Below, piece by piece: positions 51,848 through 61,069 of a stretch of 64,000 bases of DNA (positions are counted from its first letter, which is position 1; each line of letters opens with the position of its first letter). The position numbers were made by a program, and so were the translations under genes. The DNA comes from an uncultured Pelagibacteraceae bacterium (GTDB lineage Bacteria; Pseudomonadota; Alphaproteobacteria; Pelagibacterales; Pelagibacteraceae): contig CACIVM010000003.1 of the NCBI GenBank assembly GCA_902590115.1, positions 1 to 64,000 on the forward strand. Reading direction: 5' to 3'. The notes under the pieces were generated by a model. The model saw only the letters and a list, made by a program, of their open reading frames with translations, ran no database searches and had not been told where the DNA came from.

Positions 51848-53010
51848 TTAAGTTTTTTTTTAAACTCTCTATCTATCATAGACGTTAGTGAGTCTACTAA
51901 TTTATCTGAAAATTTAAAAATTTCATTCGAGTGATATTCAAATGATAAATTTCTTTGAGGATTTGTTTTGTCTTCTACGATGATATTTGAATTTGGATTA
52001 TTGTCTTTTAGATACACTAATAAGATCCAGTTGTCGTCAGTCTCCTCATCTAATTTTATAAATATTTCTGAAGTTTCATATCTTCTATCAATTACCCTTA
52101 ACAAAGACATTTTTTTTGGTAACCATCTCTTATTGAGTTGAAAAATACAGGAAGTCATACTTCTGTAAAAACTTTCTAAAGTGTACTCAATTTTTTCTCT
52201 GGCTAAATTAAATTGTCTCTCTTTTTCCAATAGATCAGTTCTTGTGTCATCATCAGATATTTGGATACCAAGTTGCTCAATTCTTTCTCTAATTTTCTGA
52301 TCTCTTATAGCTTGATATTTTAATTTTATTTTTTCTATTCTCTCCTCGACTTCACTATAATTTTCTCTTTCCTGATCAAGTACAAACTTTTCAAGATTTT
52401 TAATCTCAATTTCCTCTCTCTTTCTAAATTGTTCAATCTTTTTTTCTATTTTTATTTTTTCGAAGAATCTTCTTTGTTTATCTGCTTGCTCTTTTCTTAA
52501 TTTAGCTTGTTCCTCTCTAATAAATTTTTTAATTTCTTGTTTTCTCTCTTTTTCTAAATTTTTTTCGAATTTTAAATTTTCTTGAATCTTTTTAAGTTCT
52601 GCTTCTTTCAGAATTTTTGAGCGTTTTAATGTTTCATCTTTTTCTTTTTGAATTTCTTTTATTCTTTTAATTCTTTTTTTTTCTTTTTCTTCTTCTATGA
52701 TTTTTTTTACTGTACTTAATTTATTTGATATATTTTGAAAAAAATTTAGAAGTATCTTATCTAGATCAAAATTGATTTTAAAATTTGGTTTTAATCTGTC
52801 GCTAAAATTTATTAATTTTCTAATTGTTTCCTTCGTTCGATTGCTAGTATTAATTCTAATTCTTTTTTTTACTCTTTTTTTAAATCTTTTTTTTTTGGTA
52901 AATTTGTATTTTTTTATCTTTTTTTTGCTAATTCTTTTTTTATATCTTTTGACAATTTTTCTTTTCTTTTTACCTCTTTTTTTTAATTTTTTTTTTTTTC
53001 TTATTTTCAT
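51844..53010 (-). CDS. Highly charged coiled-coil protein of unknown function
   Basis: 388 aa. Residues 1-55 are almost all lysine, arginine and isoleucine; residues 95-270 form a long coiled coil rich in E, K and R; the last 100 residues are mixed and globular-looking (W-I-L-L-V-Y-L-K-D, then F-S-D-K-L-V-D-S-L). There is no signal peptide or membrane segment. The basic tail suggests DNA, RNA or polyphosphate binding. No family recognised; translation over such a long clean frame supports a real gene. Confidence 0.65.
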   Translation of the reverse strand: MKIRKKKKLKKRGKKKRKIVKRYKKRISKKKIKKYKFTKKKRFKKRVKKRIRINTSNRTKETIRKLINFSDRLKPNFKINFDLDKILLNFFQNISNKLSTVKKIIEEEKEKKRIKRIKEIQKEKDETLKRSKILKEAELKKIQENLKFEKNLEKERKQEIKKFIREEQAKLRKEQADKQRRFFEKIKIEKKIEQFRKREEIEIKNLEKFVLDQERENYSEVEERIEKIKLKYQAIRDQKIRERIEQLGIQISDDDTRTDLLEKERQFNLAREKIEYTLESFYRSMTSCIFQLNKRWLPKKMSLLRVIDRRYETSEIFIKLDEETDDNWILLVYLKDNNPNSNIIVEDKTNPQRNLSFEYHSNEIFKFSDKLVDSLTSMIDREFKKKLN

Positions 53011-53035
53011 TAGAGACTCAATTAATAACAGTAAC

Positions 53036-54229
53036 TTAATTATAAATATAGTCTCTAGTAGAAGGGGCTGTGTTTAATTTTTTTATTAGTTGAAACTGAT
53101 AAACTACTTGATCACCATACTTAAAAGCTGCCTCACATGAACTTAGATAAAATTCAAACATTCTGTAAAACTTTTCATCAAACATCGATAAAACCTTATC
53201 TTTATTTCTTGCAAATCTCTCCTTCCAGTGTCTCAACGTATGCGCGTAATGCATTTTAAGAACCTCCAAATCTGAGATGATTAAACCTGATTTTTCGATT
53301 GGTCCAGCTACCTCACTCAAGCTCGGTGTGTAGCCTCCTGGAAAAATATACTTTGTGATCCATGGATGCGGATTTCTTGGTGGGTTAATTGAGCCGATAG
53401 TATGTATTAATGCTATACCGTTATCCTTCAATAAACTGTGAACTTGAGTAAAAAACTTTCGATAAAACTTTCGTCCGACATGTTCAAACATACCTACTGA
53501 GACTATTCTGTCGTATTTTTCATTTTGTAATTCTCTATAATCAGAAAGTTTAAAATCAACTTGATTACTTAAATTTAAATCTTTAACTCTTTTCGTACTA
53601 TAATCGTATTGGTTTTTGGATAGTGTTATTCCTCTAACTCTACTTTTTGTTTGTCTAGCTATCTCAGTAGCCAGTGTCCCCCAGCCGCTTCCTATATCAA
53701 GTACTTTTTGATCTGGTTTAATGTTTAATTTTTTAATTAAATGATTGATCTTATTTTGCTGGGCCTGTTCAAGAGTATCCTTCTCGCTTTTGAAATAAGC
53801 ACAGGAATATTGCTTCAAAGGATCAAGAAACAGAAAATATAGCTCGTCGGATATATCATAATGATGAGCAACATTCATTTTAGATTTTTTTATGAAATTA
53901 AAATTTGTTAGATATCTTAAAGAACCTCTAAATCTATTCAATAGCTCACTAAATTTATTAGTTTCGCTTCTTCCAATATTTTCAAGAGCAATATTTAAAA
54001 ATGAGGTGAGATTTCCACGTTTAAAATAAATTGTTCCGTCGGTATAGGCCTCTCCAAAATACAAATCAGGATATATGAGCAATTTGTAATGAAGTGTTTT
54101 GTCAGTAATTTTCAATATAATTTTTTCGGAAAATTCTTTTTGTCCAATTTTGTGCTCATTTTCAAAAGCGTCAATTAGTGTAAATCCGCCTTTTTTAATC
54201 AATTTATTTAAAAATTTTGCTAGTTGCAT
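53036..54229 (-). CDS. cfa: Cyclopropane-fatty-acyl-phospholipid synthase family methyltransferase
   Basis: 397 aa. SAM-binding V-L-D-I-G-S-G-W-G-T-L-A near residue 170, preceded by the family's H-Y-D-I-S-D-E-L-Y near 122 and Y-S-C-A-Y-F near 142; a C-terminal segment with H-Y-A-H-T-L-R-H-W near 338. Methylates the double bond of acyl chains in membrane lipid. The first codon overlaps the stop of the DapA-like gene (TAATG). Confidence 0.9.
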   Translation of the reverse strand: MQLAKFLNKLIKKGGFTLIDAFENEHKIGQKEFSEKIILKITDKTLHYKLLIYPDLYFGEAYTDGTIYFKRGNLTSFLNIALENIGRSETNKFSELLNRFRGSLRYLTNFNFIKKSKMNVAHHYDISDELYFLFLDPLKQYSCAYFKSEKDTLEQAQQNKINHLIKKLNIKPDQKVLDIGSGWGTLATEIARQTKSRVRGITLSKNQYDYSTKRVKDLNLSNQVDFKLSDYRELQNEKYDRIVSVGMFEHVGRKFYRKFFTQVHSLLKDNGIALIHTIGSINPPRNPHPWITKYIFPGGYTPSLSEVAGPIEKSGLIISDLEVLKMHYAHTLRHWKERFARNKDKVLSMFDEKFYRMFEFYLSSCEAAFKYGDQVVYQFQLIKKLNTAPSTRDYIYN

Positions 54230-55113
54230 TATGCAGCTCTATTTTTTTCTTGATTAAATTTTAGTTTAACCAGATTTTTGATTAAAGAGTTTTTTTCACT
54301 TTTACTTAAATTTACAAGTGGCGGGAGAAGATATGAATATTTTTTATCTTTATCAGATAAGTAGCTATGAATAGCAGAGATAAGATTATACTTATCAAAT
54401 GATTTTCTAACCTCAATTAATTTCTTATTATAAATTTGAGCATTTTTGGTTTCATAATCATCGAAAACTCTTCGAGCTAAAGAATGAGTAATATTTGTTG
54501 TTGCAGAAATACATCCGTCACACCCTTTTTCTAAACCGAGTAATAATTTTTCTTCACTACCTGGAAACATTAAAAAGTTTTTAATTTTCAAGTTATTGAA
54601 AAGATTATAAGTTGAGTCTTTACACCCAATTATATTTTTTCTAAAGTCTTTGACAAGTTTAGAAACTATTTCTTTAGAGAATTTATAACCACTAAGTTTT
54701 TCAAAATTATAAAGAATTATTTTTATATTTTTATATTTTTCAATTATTAATGAGAAGAAATTATAAACTCCCTGGTCACTGTTACCTTTGTAATATGCAG
54801 GAGGCATTATCAAATAAGTGTCAAAGTTATAATTTTTTCCATATCCAATTAAATCTAATGTTTCATTGAGAGAATTACACCCTGTTCCGAGAAAAAAATT
54901 CTTTTTAAATTTATTATGAGAAATATTTGAAATTAACTCTTTTTTTTCCGTGTTTGAGATCAGTTGGCTTTGACCTGTAGAACCAAAAAAGAAAACACCG
55001 TGAAGACCTTGTTTTATCAAGTTTTCTGCATGACTCACTGTAGCCTCAACATTTAGCGATAAATCTTTATTTAGTAAACTAAGTGTTGCAGCGTATACAC
55101 CTCTTGTCAACAT
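54229..55113 (-). CDS. DapA/NAL-family aldolase-like protein, not canonical DapA
   Basis: 294 aa barrel of the dihydrodipicolinate synthase/N-acetylneuraminate lyase superfamily. Schiff-base Lys165 (G-C-K-D-S-T) and Tyr135 (I-L-Y-N-F) are kept, but the G-T-T-G-E motif reads G-S-T-G-Q (44-48) and the G-R that binds the substrate carboxylate after L-Y-N-x-P is missing (N-F-E-K-L-S-G). A pyruvate-dependent aldolase or lyase with another substrate is likely. Operon with cfa. Confidence 0.78.
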   Translation of the reverse strand: MLTRGVYAATLSLLNKDLSLNVEATVSHAENLIKQGLHGVFFFGSTGQSQLISNTEKKELISNISHNKFKKNFFLGTGCNSLNETLDLIGYGKNYNFDTYLIMPPAYYKGNSDQGVYNFFSLIIEKYKNIKIILYNFEKLSGYKFSKEIVSKLVKDFRKNIIGCKDSTYNLFNNLKIKNFLMFPGSEEKLLLGLEKGCDGCISATTNITHSLARRVFDDYETKNAQIYNKKLIEVRKSFDKYNLISAIHSYLSDKDKKYSYLLPPLVNLSKSEKNSLIKNLVKLKFNQEKNRAA

Positions 55114-55153
55114 AATCTTACCTAATTTATTATTTAATATAATATAATTTAAA

Positions 55154-56095
55154 ATGAAAATTCTAATTGTACAACAGAGATTTGGTATAGGAGATATGAT
55201 AATTTTTACTCCTTATTTGCATGCTATCTCTCAATATCATGGAGTGCCAGTTACAATTTTGGCAAAAAAAAGTTCAAAAGCAGATGAGCTTTTCGAGGAT
55301 GATAATCACATTGATGAAATTATATTTTTGGATAAAAAACAAGATGGTATTAAAGGTATGCATTCTTTATGCAATAAAATAAAAAAATATAATTTTAATA
55401 AGTGTTACATATTTAATAGTTCTTTAAGATATAAGATCATTATGAAATTAGCTGGAATAGAAGAAATAAATCAATACCCTATATTTAAGTCTAAAGACAT
55501 AATTTTTCAAACCGCAAGAGATTTTACAGAGAAGGTCTTAAAGAGAAAAATTTCTACACAATCTAAGTTAGTTATAAATAAAAATTTAATTTCAAAAGTC
55601 AAAATTGATTATAAAATGAATAATGATATAAAACATATTATTTTAGGCGTATCTGCTTCAGGAGAAACGAAAAAATGGCATAAAGAAAGTTACATTAAGT
55701 TAATAAGAAAGATATCCGAAAAAAATGCATGTAAATTTTATATTGCAGCTGGTCAAGATGATAGTTTTAATGTTAATTCAATTTTAAACTCTGTATCAGG
55801 AGATAAGTGTATTTCTCTTGTTCATCTATCAATAAAAGAAATCATGCCAATAATTAAAAATGCCGACCTGTATGTTGGTAATGATACTAGCTTTATGCAT
55901 ATAAGTTCTGCTCTTGGAGTTAAAAGTTTAGGAATTTTTATGGACACTCCAGCTTACAGCTATAGTGGATACTCAAAAAATATAATTCCTATAGTTCCAG
56001 AGGGGGAGACATTAGAGTCAACTACTCATGATACTCTTGGTAAAGATAAAATTTCATTTGATAAAGTATTAAAATCATCATTGTTAAACTTATAA
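55154..56095 (+). CDS. Glycosyltransferase family 9 (heptosyltransferase-like)
   Basis: 313 aa with the GT9 start R-F-G-I-G-D-M-I-I-F-T-P-Y near residue 9 (usually G-D-V-L-L-T-P) and the donor-site segment A-D-L-Y-V-G-N-D-T-S-F-M-H-I near 238. Such enzymes add heptose or other ADP-sugars to the LPS core. Acceptor unknown; Kdo and Lpt genes in this window show the cell makes LPS-like lipid. It is divergent from the DapA-like gene (40 bp). Confidence 0.82.
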   Translation: MKILIVQQRFGIGDMIIFTPYLHAISQYHGVPVTILAKKSSKADELFEDDNHIDEIIFLDKKQDGIKGMHSLCNKIKKYNFNKCYIFNSSLRYKIIMKLAGIEEINQYPIFKSKDIIFQTARDFTEKVLKRKISTQSKLVINKNLISKVKIDYKMNNDIKHIILGVSASGETKKWHKESYIKLIRKISEKNACKFYIAAGQDDSFNVNSILNSVSGDKCISLVHLSIKEIMPIIKNADLYVGNDTSFMHISSALGVKSLGIFMDTPAYSYSGYSKNIIPIVPEGETLESTTHDTLGKDKISFDKVLKSSLLNL

Positions 56096-56097
56096 TT

Positions 56098-56607
56098 TTA
56101 TGAAAAGTCTGTTTTTAAAATTTTATCTTTAGCCTCGTTTACAAGTTGACTTAATCTCTCAGTTTTTAAGTCTCTATTTAAATCTGGATGAATTTTTTTC
56201 TGTAATCCCGCGGCGGCTTTAATTACCTCATCTTTTTGACATCCCTTTTTTAGGCCAAGTAATTTATAAGCTTCATCAATAGTAAGACTTGAGGAACCTT
56301 GTGATTGTCTTCCAAAACCTGAGGTATTAGCTTGGGAATTTTTTAAAAATTGTATCAATCTCCAAAGCTGAAACATTTGTAATGCAGTTAATCCCTTAAT
56401 TTTAAGACCAGATAATAGAATCAATAAAAATGGTAATGAAAAGATAAATTTCCCTCCTACAGTCAAGATAACTGCTAAAAATACTGAAATTATAACGGCT
56501 AATTTTTTTAAAAATTGAGCGATTTTTTTTGAACTAGTTTTTGCAAACCAATTTAAAAATAAATAAATAATGACAAAAATGATTATTCCAAATAAAAATA
56601 AATTCAT
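56098..56607 (-). CDS. Membrane-anchored J-domain protein (TIM14-like)
   Basis: 169 aa: two hydrophobic segments (residues 2-17 and 36-66), then a linker with G-F-G-R-Q-S-Q-G-S-S-S and a C-terminal J domain from 109 (L-T-I-D-E-A-Y-K-L-L-G-L) with the H-P-D tripeptide near 138. The layout is that of alphaproteobacterial relatives of the mitochondrial import motor subunit Tim14/Pam18. It probably recruits DnaK to the membrane. Starts 13 bp from the divergent oligopeptidase gene. Confidence 0.85.
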   Translation of the reverse strand: MNLFLFGIIIFVIIYLFLNWFAKTSSKKIAQFLKKLAVIISVFLAVILTVGGKFIFSLPFLLILLSGLKIKGLTALQMFQLWRLIQFLKNSQANTSGFGRQSQGSSSLTIDEAYKLLGLKKGCQKDEVIKAAAGLQKKIHPDLNRDLKTERLSQLVNEAKDKILKTDFS

Positions 56608-56620
56608 ATAAATTTCTCAT

Positions 56621-58705
56621 ATGAATATACCAAAATTAAAAAAAGTTGAGAGTAAAAAAAAATACCACGAAATTGAGCTAAGTGATGAATATAGCTGGAT
56701 AGATCAGGAAGATATTTTGGAAGTTCTGAAAGATCCAAATAAATTACTACCAGAGGTAAGAGATTATATTGATAAATATAACGAAATTACCGAAAATTAC
56801 TTCAAGGATGTAAAAGATTTACAAAAAAAAATATTTAAGGAAATAAAATCAAAAATAAAACTTGAAGACACATCTCTAAAATTTAAAGACAAAAAATACT
56901 ATTATTGGACAAAAACTGAAAAGGAAGGAAATTACGCAAAAAGAATAAGACAAGTTATTGATGAGTCAAAATCGGAGGAAGTTTTTTTTGATGGAGATAT
57001 TGAAAAAGCAAGACATAAATCTGATTATTTTGGTGTCGGGACTGTAGCAGTATCTCATTGTGATAATTTAATGGCCTATTCTTTAGATTTAAAAGGTTCA
57101 GAATATTATACAATTTATGTAAGAGATCTAAATAAAAATAAAAATTTTGAAGACAAAATAGAAAATACGAGTGGTAGTATTACATGGTCACTTGATAGTA
57201 AAAGTTTTTATTATTCAAAGCTTGATAAATTTCACAGACCAAGAAAAATTTTTAAACATATAGTTGGTCAACCAAGCCATGAAGATAATTTAATTTTTGA
57301 GGAAAAGGATGAAACTTTTACATGTAGTATAGGCCTAAGCTCAGATGAAAAATTTTTTATAATAACTACTTCGGATCACGTAACGACTGAAGAATATTTT
57401 TTTTCAACTAATGATAAAGTACCCAAACCAGAATTGTTTAAAAAAAGACAAAAAGAAATTAGATACTCGATTGATTCATGGAAGGGTTTTTTTTATATAC
57501 ATACTAATGAAAATGCAAAAGATTATAAAATTCAAAAGTGTAAAGTTACAGATATAAAAAATATTATCGATTTCATTAAACCAAAAAAGTTTACCATAAT
57601 AGGTGGTTTAGAATTTTTGGATAATTTTATTATAAGGGGAGAAAGATTTAACGCTGTACCGAAGTTATTTGTAAGAAATTTAAATACTGACTCAGAGGAA
57701 GAAATAATTATTTCAAATGAAAAAATTGGTTCTCCAAGTGCGTCGTTAATGCAAAAAGATACTAATACCTCTAAAATTAGAGTGAGTTGGGAAAGTATGT
57801 CAACTCAAAATAGAATTTATGAATTTGATATTCTTAGTAAACAAAAAAAATTAGTTAAAGAGACTGAAGTGCCGTCTGGACATAATCCAGAGAACTATAT
57901 TACTGAAAGAATAGAAGCAACTTCACACGATGGAAGAAAGATTCCCATAACATTATTAAGACATAAGAACACCAGACAAGATGGTAAATCAAAACTATTA
58001 CTTTATGCTTACGGTGCATATAATCACAGTATTCCAGTCACATTTAGTCCTTCTCGCTTCTGTTTAGTAGACAGAGGAATAACTTATGCGATTGCACATG
58101 TAAGAGGCGGGGGTGATGTTGCTGATTTTTGGCACGAGGAAGCAAAAAAAGATAAGAAGAAAAATACTTTTAAAGATTATGTTTCTTGTGCAAATCATCT
58201 TATTGAACAAAGATATACATATAAGGGTGGTATATGTTTTTACGGCGGTTCTGCTGGTGGTTTAACTGGCGGAGCAGTGTTAAACATGTCTCCTGAGTTA
58301 TTTTTTTGCGCATTATTATTAGTGCCATTTGTCGATACCATGACTACAATGTTAAATGAAAAGCTACCTTTAACACCAGCTGAATGGGAGCTATGGGGGA
58401 ACCCAATTAAAAATGTCAAAGATTTTAAAAATATTTTATCTTATTCTCCTTACAATAATATTGAGAAAAAGGACTATCCTTCAATGTTAATTACCACATC
58501 TTTATTTGACAATAGAGTTCTTTATTCAGAGCCAGTAAAATATATTGCAAGACTTCAAGATAAAAAAACTGATAATAATTTTCAATTATTAAAATGTAAA
58601 ACTAAAGCTGCAGGCCATGGTGGAATGAGTGGTCGTGATAATTCTATTAAAGAATTAGCTGAAGAATTTAGTTTCATTTTAAAAAATTCAGAAATTTTTA
58701 AATAA
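56621..58705 (+). CDS. ptrB: Oligopeptidase B / prolyl oligopeptidase (S9A)
   Basis: Cytosolic serine peptidase for short peptides, 694 aa. N-terminal beta propeller (residues 60-410) and alpha/beta hydrolase domain with the catalytic serine in Y-G-G-S-A-G-G near 545, aspartate in S-L-F-D-N-R-V near 630 and histidine in A-G-H-G-G near 666. No signal peptide. The heat-shock-type promoter of the Hsp20 gene begins 2 bp after its stop. Confidence 0.9.
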   Translation: MNIPKLKKVESKKKYHEIELSDEYSWIDQEDILEVLKDPNKLLPEVRDYIDKYNEITENYFKDVKDLQKKIFKEIKSKIKLEDTSLKFKDKKYYYWTKTEKEGNYAKRIRQVIDESKSEEVFFDGDIEKARHKSDYFGVGTVAVSHCDNLMAYSLDLKGSEYYTIYVRDLNKNKNFEDKIENTSGSITWSLDSKSFYYSKLDKFHRPRKIFKHIVGQPSHEDNLIFEEKDETFTCSIGLSSDEKFFIITTSDHVTTEEYFFSTNDKVPKPELFKKRQKEIRYSIDSWKGFFYIHTNENAKDYKIQKCKVTDIKNIIDFIKPKKFTIIGGLEFLDNFIIRGERFNAVPKLFVRNLNTDSEEEIIISNEKIGSPSASLMQKDTNTSKIRVSWESMSTQNRIYEFDILSKQKKLVKETEVPSGHNPENYITERIEATSHDGRKIPITLLRHKNTRQDGKSKLLLYAYGAYNHSIPVTFSPSRFCLVDRGITYAIAHVRGGGDVADFWHEEAKKDKKKNTFKDYVSCANHLIEQRYTYKGGICFYGGSAGGLTGGAVLNMSPELFFCALLLVPFVDTMTTMLNEKLPLTPAEWELWGNPIKNVKDFKNILSYSPYNNIEKKDYPSMLITTSLFDNRVLYSEPVKYIARLQDKKTDNNFQLLKCKTKAAGHGGMSGRDNSIKELAEEFSFILKNSEIFK

Positions 58706-58707
58706 CT

Positions 58708-58735
58708 CTTGAAAACTTAAATTTAATACCTACAT
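58708..58735 (+). promoter_or_regulatory. Predicted sigma-32 (heat shock) promoter
   Basis: CTTGAA at 58708-58713 and CCTACAT at 58729-58735, separated by 15 bp, fit the RpoH consensus (CTTGAA, 13-17 bp, CCCCATnT). It lies in the 88-bp gap ahead of the Hsp20 gene, and GC-containing -10 boxes are rare in this sequence. Confidence 0.7.
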
Positions 58736-58793
58736 AAGGATTGTTGGTTGCTATTTAGGATCAACATTTAACCTTGCTAACAAAGGAGGATTT

Positions 58794-59237
58794 ATGACAA
58801 GTAAGGAAATATCAATCTTTAATTCACTCAGACCTTTTAGCATTGGCTTTGACGATATGTTTGAGCAATTCGAGTCAATGTTAGGTAATGGCAGTCTGGC
58901 AATTCATAATAATTATCCGCCATATAATATACGTAAGGCAGGTAATGATAAATATGCAATCGAAATTGCAGTTGCTGGCTTTAATAAAGACGATGTTGAA
59001 GTTGAATATGAAGACAATCTTTTAACAATAAAAACTAAAGATGTTAAAAGATCTGAAAAAAAAGAGGGCGACGAACTTATTCATAAAGGAATATCACAAA
59101 GATCGTTTGCGAGATCATTCTCAATTGCTGATGATGTCAAAGTCGGTGAAGCAAGACTAAAAGATGGTCTTTTGACAATAAATTGTGAAAAAATCGTTCC
59201 AGACTATAAGAAAAAAAGACTTATCGAAATTAGATAA
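58794..59237 (+). CDS. Small heat shock protein, Hsp20/IbpA family
   Basis: ATP-independent holdase of 147 aa. N-terminal arm I-F-N-S-L-R-P-F-S-I-G-F-D near residue 8, alpha-crystallin domain 38-130 with I-A-V-A-G-F-N-K-D-D near 54 and A-R-L-K-D-G-L-L-T-I near 122. AAAGGAGG site 5 nt before the ATG, heat-shock promoter upstream and a perfect palindromic terminator downstream: a self-contained stress gene. Confidence 0.94.
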   Translation: MTSKEISIFNSLRPFSIGFDDMFEQFESMLGNGSLAIHNNYPPYNIRKAGNDKYAIEIAVAGFNKDDVEVEYEDNLLTIKTKDVKRSEKKEGDELIHKGISQRSFARSFSIADDVKVGEARLKDGLLTINCEKIVPDYKKKRLIEIR

Positions 59238-59245
59238 GTATGGCC

Positions 59246-59273
59246 TTACTTGCGGAGTTAACTCCGCAAGTAA
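59246..59273. terminator. Perfect 28-bp palindrome, terminator
   Basis: TTACTTGCGGAGTT is followed at once by its own reverse complement; a 12-bp stem with a TTAA loop would form on either strand. It lies 9 bp after the Hsp20 stop and 14 bp before the stop of the convergent lipoprotein gene, so it can end both transcripts. Confidence 0.8.
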
Positions 59274-59286
59274 ATTATCTATCTGA

Positions 59287-59586
59287 TTAAAAACAGTTTT
59301 TGCTTGAAAAACCAACTATCTTATCGTTTTTATTTATTTCAAAAGTTCTCTGACATTTTATTTTAAGCTTTTCAGATTTATAAATATAAAATCTATTGCT
59401 ACTATTTTTTTTAAAACTAATTTCATCAGGTTTCCCAAATACAATTTTTAAATCTTCCTCAGTTTTATTGAGATATTTGCTCATATTTTGTTCTTCATTA
59501 TTTATATTTTCGTTTATTTTATCAGAGACCGTTTGACAGGCTGAGAGTAAAACTAAAAAACAAAAAATGAGTGTATTTTTTTTCAT
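59287..59586 (-). CDS. Small lipoprotein
   Basis: 99 aa from ATG 59586 with a signal peptide and lipobox L-S-A-C (Cys17). The mature part has the pattern L-N-K-T-E-E-D-L-K-I-V-F-G-K-P-D-E near residue 38, like the SmpA/OmlA-type small domain that begins with a G-x-P turn, and two cysteines near 78 and 98. Function unknown; an envelope assembly role is a guess. Confidence 0.7.
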   Translation of the reverse strand: MKKNTLIFCFLVLLSACQTVSDKINENINNEEQNMSKYLNKTEEDLKIVFGKPDEISFKKNSSNRFYIYKSEKLKIKCQRTFEINKNDKIVGFSSKNCF

Positions 59587-59719
59587 ATTCAACTCCGTGT
59601 AGAATACACTCAAATCTTATAAACAGAAATATTGACTATAGGTTGTAATTTCAAAATTTAAGGCATTTTCTTAAGATTTTTATAGTAAAAAAGAGTATTT
59701 AAAATAATCAGGAGGAATC

Positions 59720-61030
59720 ATGTTAGATAAATATTTTAATTACAAAAAACACAACACTAATTTTAGAACTGAGGTTATTGCCGGCGTTACAACTTTTTTA
59801 ACGATGGCGTATATAATGTTTTTAAACCCATTTATTTTATCTGGTGAATTTGCTGGACCAGAAAAAGGTTTTTTTGACTTTGGGGCTGTCTTCACCGCAA
59901 CAATTATTGCTACAGCAATAGCTTGTTTTATTATGGCATTTTACGGAAAAACTTGGCCTATAGGATTGGCGCCAGGAATGGGAATAAACGCATTTGTTGC
60001 TTTTGGAGTAGTTGCCGGAATGGGTTATACACCTCAGCAAGCTCTTGGGGCTGTTTTAGTTGCAGGAGTATTATTTTTAATTATCTCATTAACACCAATA
60101 AGAGCTTGGCTTATTAATTCAATACCTAGAAGTTTGAAATTAGGAATTGGTGCAGGGATAGGTTTTTTTCTCGCCATTATTGGTTTAGAGATAATGGGAG
60201 TTGTAGGAGACCATCCGGTTACATTAGTTACCTTGGGAGATATCAAAAATCCACTTGTAATACTTGGTTGTTTAGCTTTCGTTTCGATGATCGTTATGGA
60301 AAAAATGAAAATTAGAGGCAATATAATAATTGGTATTTTAGTTTTCAGTATAATTGCATGGATAACAGGATTAGGAAAATTTAATGGAGTAGTTAGCACT
60401 CCTCCACCTATGACATATTTGTTCGACTTTGATCTAGGTGCTGCATTTACTGCAGGAATGTCTACCGTCATTTTTACTTTATTATTTATTGATTTTTTTG
60501 ATACCGCAGGGACATTGACTTCAGTAGCTAATGTTGCTGGTAAAGTTGGAAAAGATGGTAAGGTTCAAGATATTAATAAAGCAATGTTATCAGATAGTGT
60601 CGGCACGGTCGCAGGTGCACTAATGGGCACAACTACTGTTACAAGCTATGTTGAGTCAGGTGCTGGAGTAAAAGCTGGTGGAAGAACTGGCATGACTTCA
60701 TTAGTAATTGGAGTTTTATTTCTAGCTTGTCTATTTTTTTCTCCACTAGCTACTAGTTTACCTAAAGAAATAGATGGAGCTGCATTGTTATATGTAGCTG
60801 TATTATTTGTTAGAAATATCACTGATATAGACTGGAATGACATAGCTGAGTCTGCCCCTGCAGTTGTAGCAATGGTCACAATGCCTTTAACTTATAGTAT
60901 AAGTCATGGTATTGCTCTAGCATTTATAACTTACGCTTTAATCAAAATTTTTACAGGAAAATTTAATACTACCTCTCCTGCTATTTGGTTAATAGCAGTA
61001 TTGAGTGTTGTAAGTTTTGCAGTTGCATAA
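59720..61030 (+). CDS. NCS2 family purine permease (AzgA/PbuG type)
   Basis: 436 aa with about 13 hydrophobic segments. Diagnostic stretches: E-V-I-A-G-V-T-T-F-L-T-M-A-Y near residue 18, G-L-A-P-G-M-G-I-N-A near 84 and D-F-F-D-T-A-G-T-L near 258. Imports guanine, hypoxanthine or adenine with protons. AGGAGG before the ATG. The convergent phosphoribosyltransferase could trap the imported base. Confidence 0.9.
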   Translation: MLDKYFNYKKHNTNFRTEVIAGVTTFLTMAYIMFLNPFILSGEFAGPEKGFFDFGAVFTATIIATAIACFIMAFYGKTWPIGLAPGMGINAFVAFGVVAGMGYTPQQALGAVLVAGVLFLIISLTPIRAWLINSIPRSLKLGIGAGIGFFLAIIGLEIMGVVGDHPVTLVTLGDIKNPLVILGCLAFVSMIVMEKMKIRGNIIIGILVFSIIAWITGLGKFNGVVSTPPPMTYLFDFDLGAAFTAGMSTVIFTLLFIDFFDTAGTLTSVANVAGKVGKDGKVQDINKAMLSDSVGTVAGALMGTTTVTSYVESGAGVKAGGRTGMTSLVIGVLFLACLFFSPLATSLPKEIDGAALLYVAVLFVRNITDIDWNDIAESAPAVVAMVTMPLTYSISHGIALAFITYALIKIFTGKFNTTSPAIWLIAVLSVVSFAVA

Positions 61031-61033
61031 ATT

Positions 61034-61069
61034 TTAGGGGCTAGTTTGGCTGGCCCCTTAAGTTTTTTT
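61034..61069 (+). terminator. Intrinsic terminator after the purine permease
   Basis: GGGGCTAG pairs with CTGGCCCC (one G-T wobble) around loop TTTGG, followed by TTAAGTTTTTTT. It overlaps the end of the convergent phosphoribosyltransferase gene. Confidence 0.8.

Noticed and set aside
59837..60879. Several open frames opposite or out of frame to the purine permease
   Set aside because: They lie wholly inside a strongly conserved transporter gene and encode unlikely proteins.
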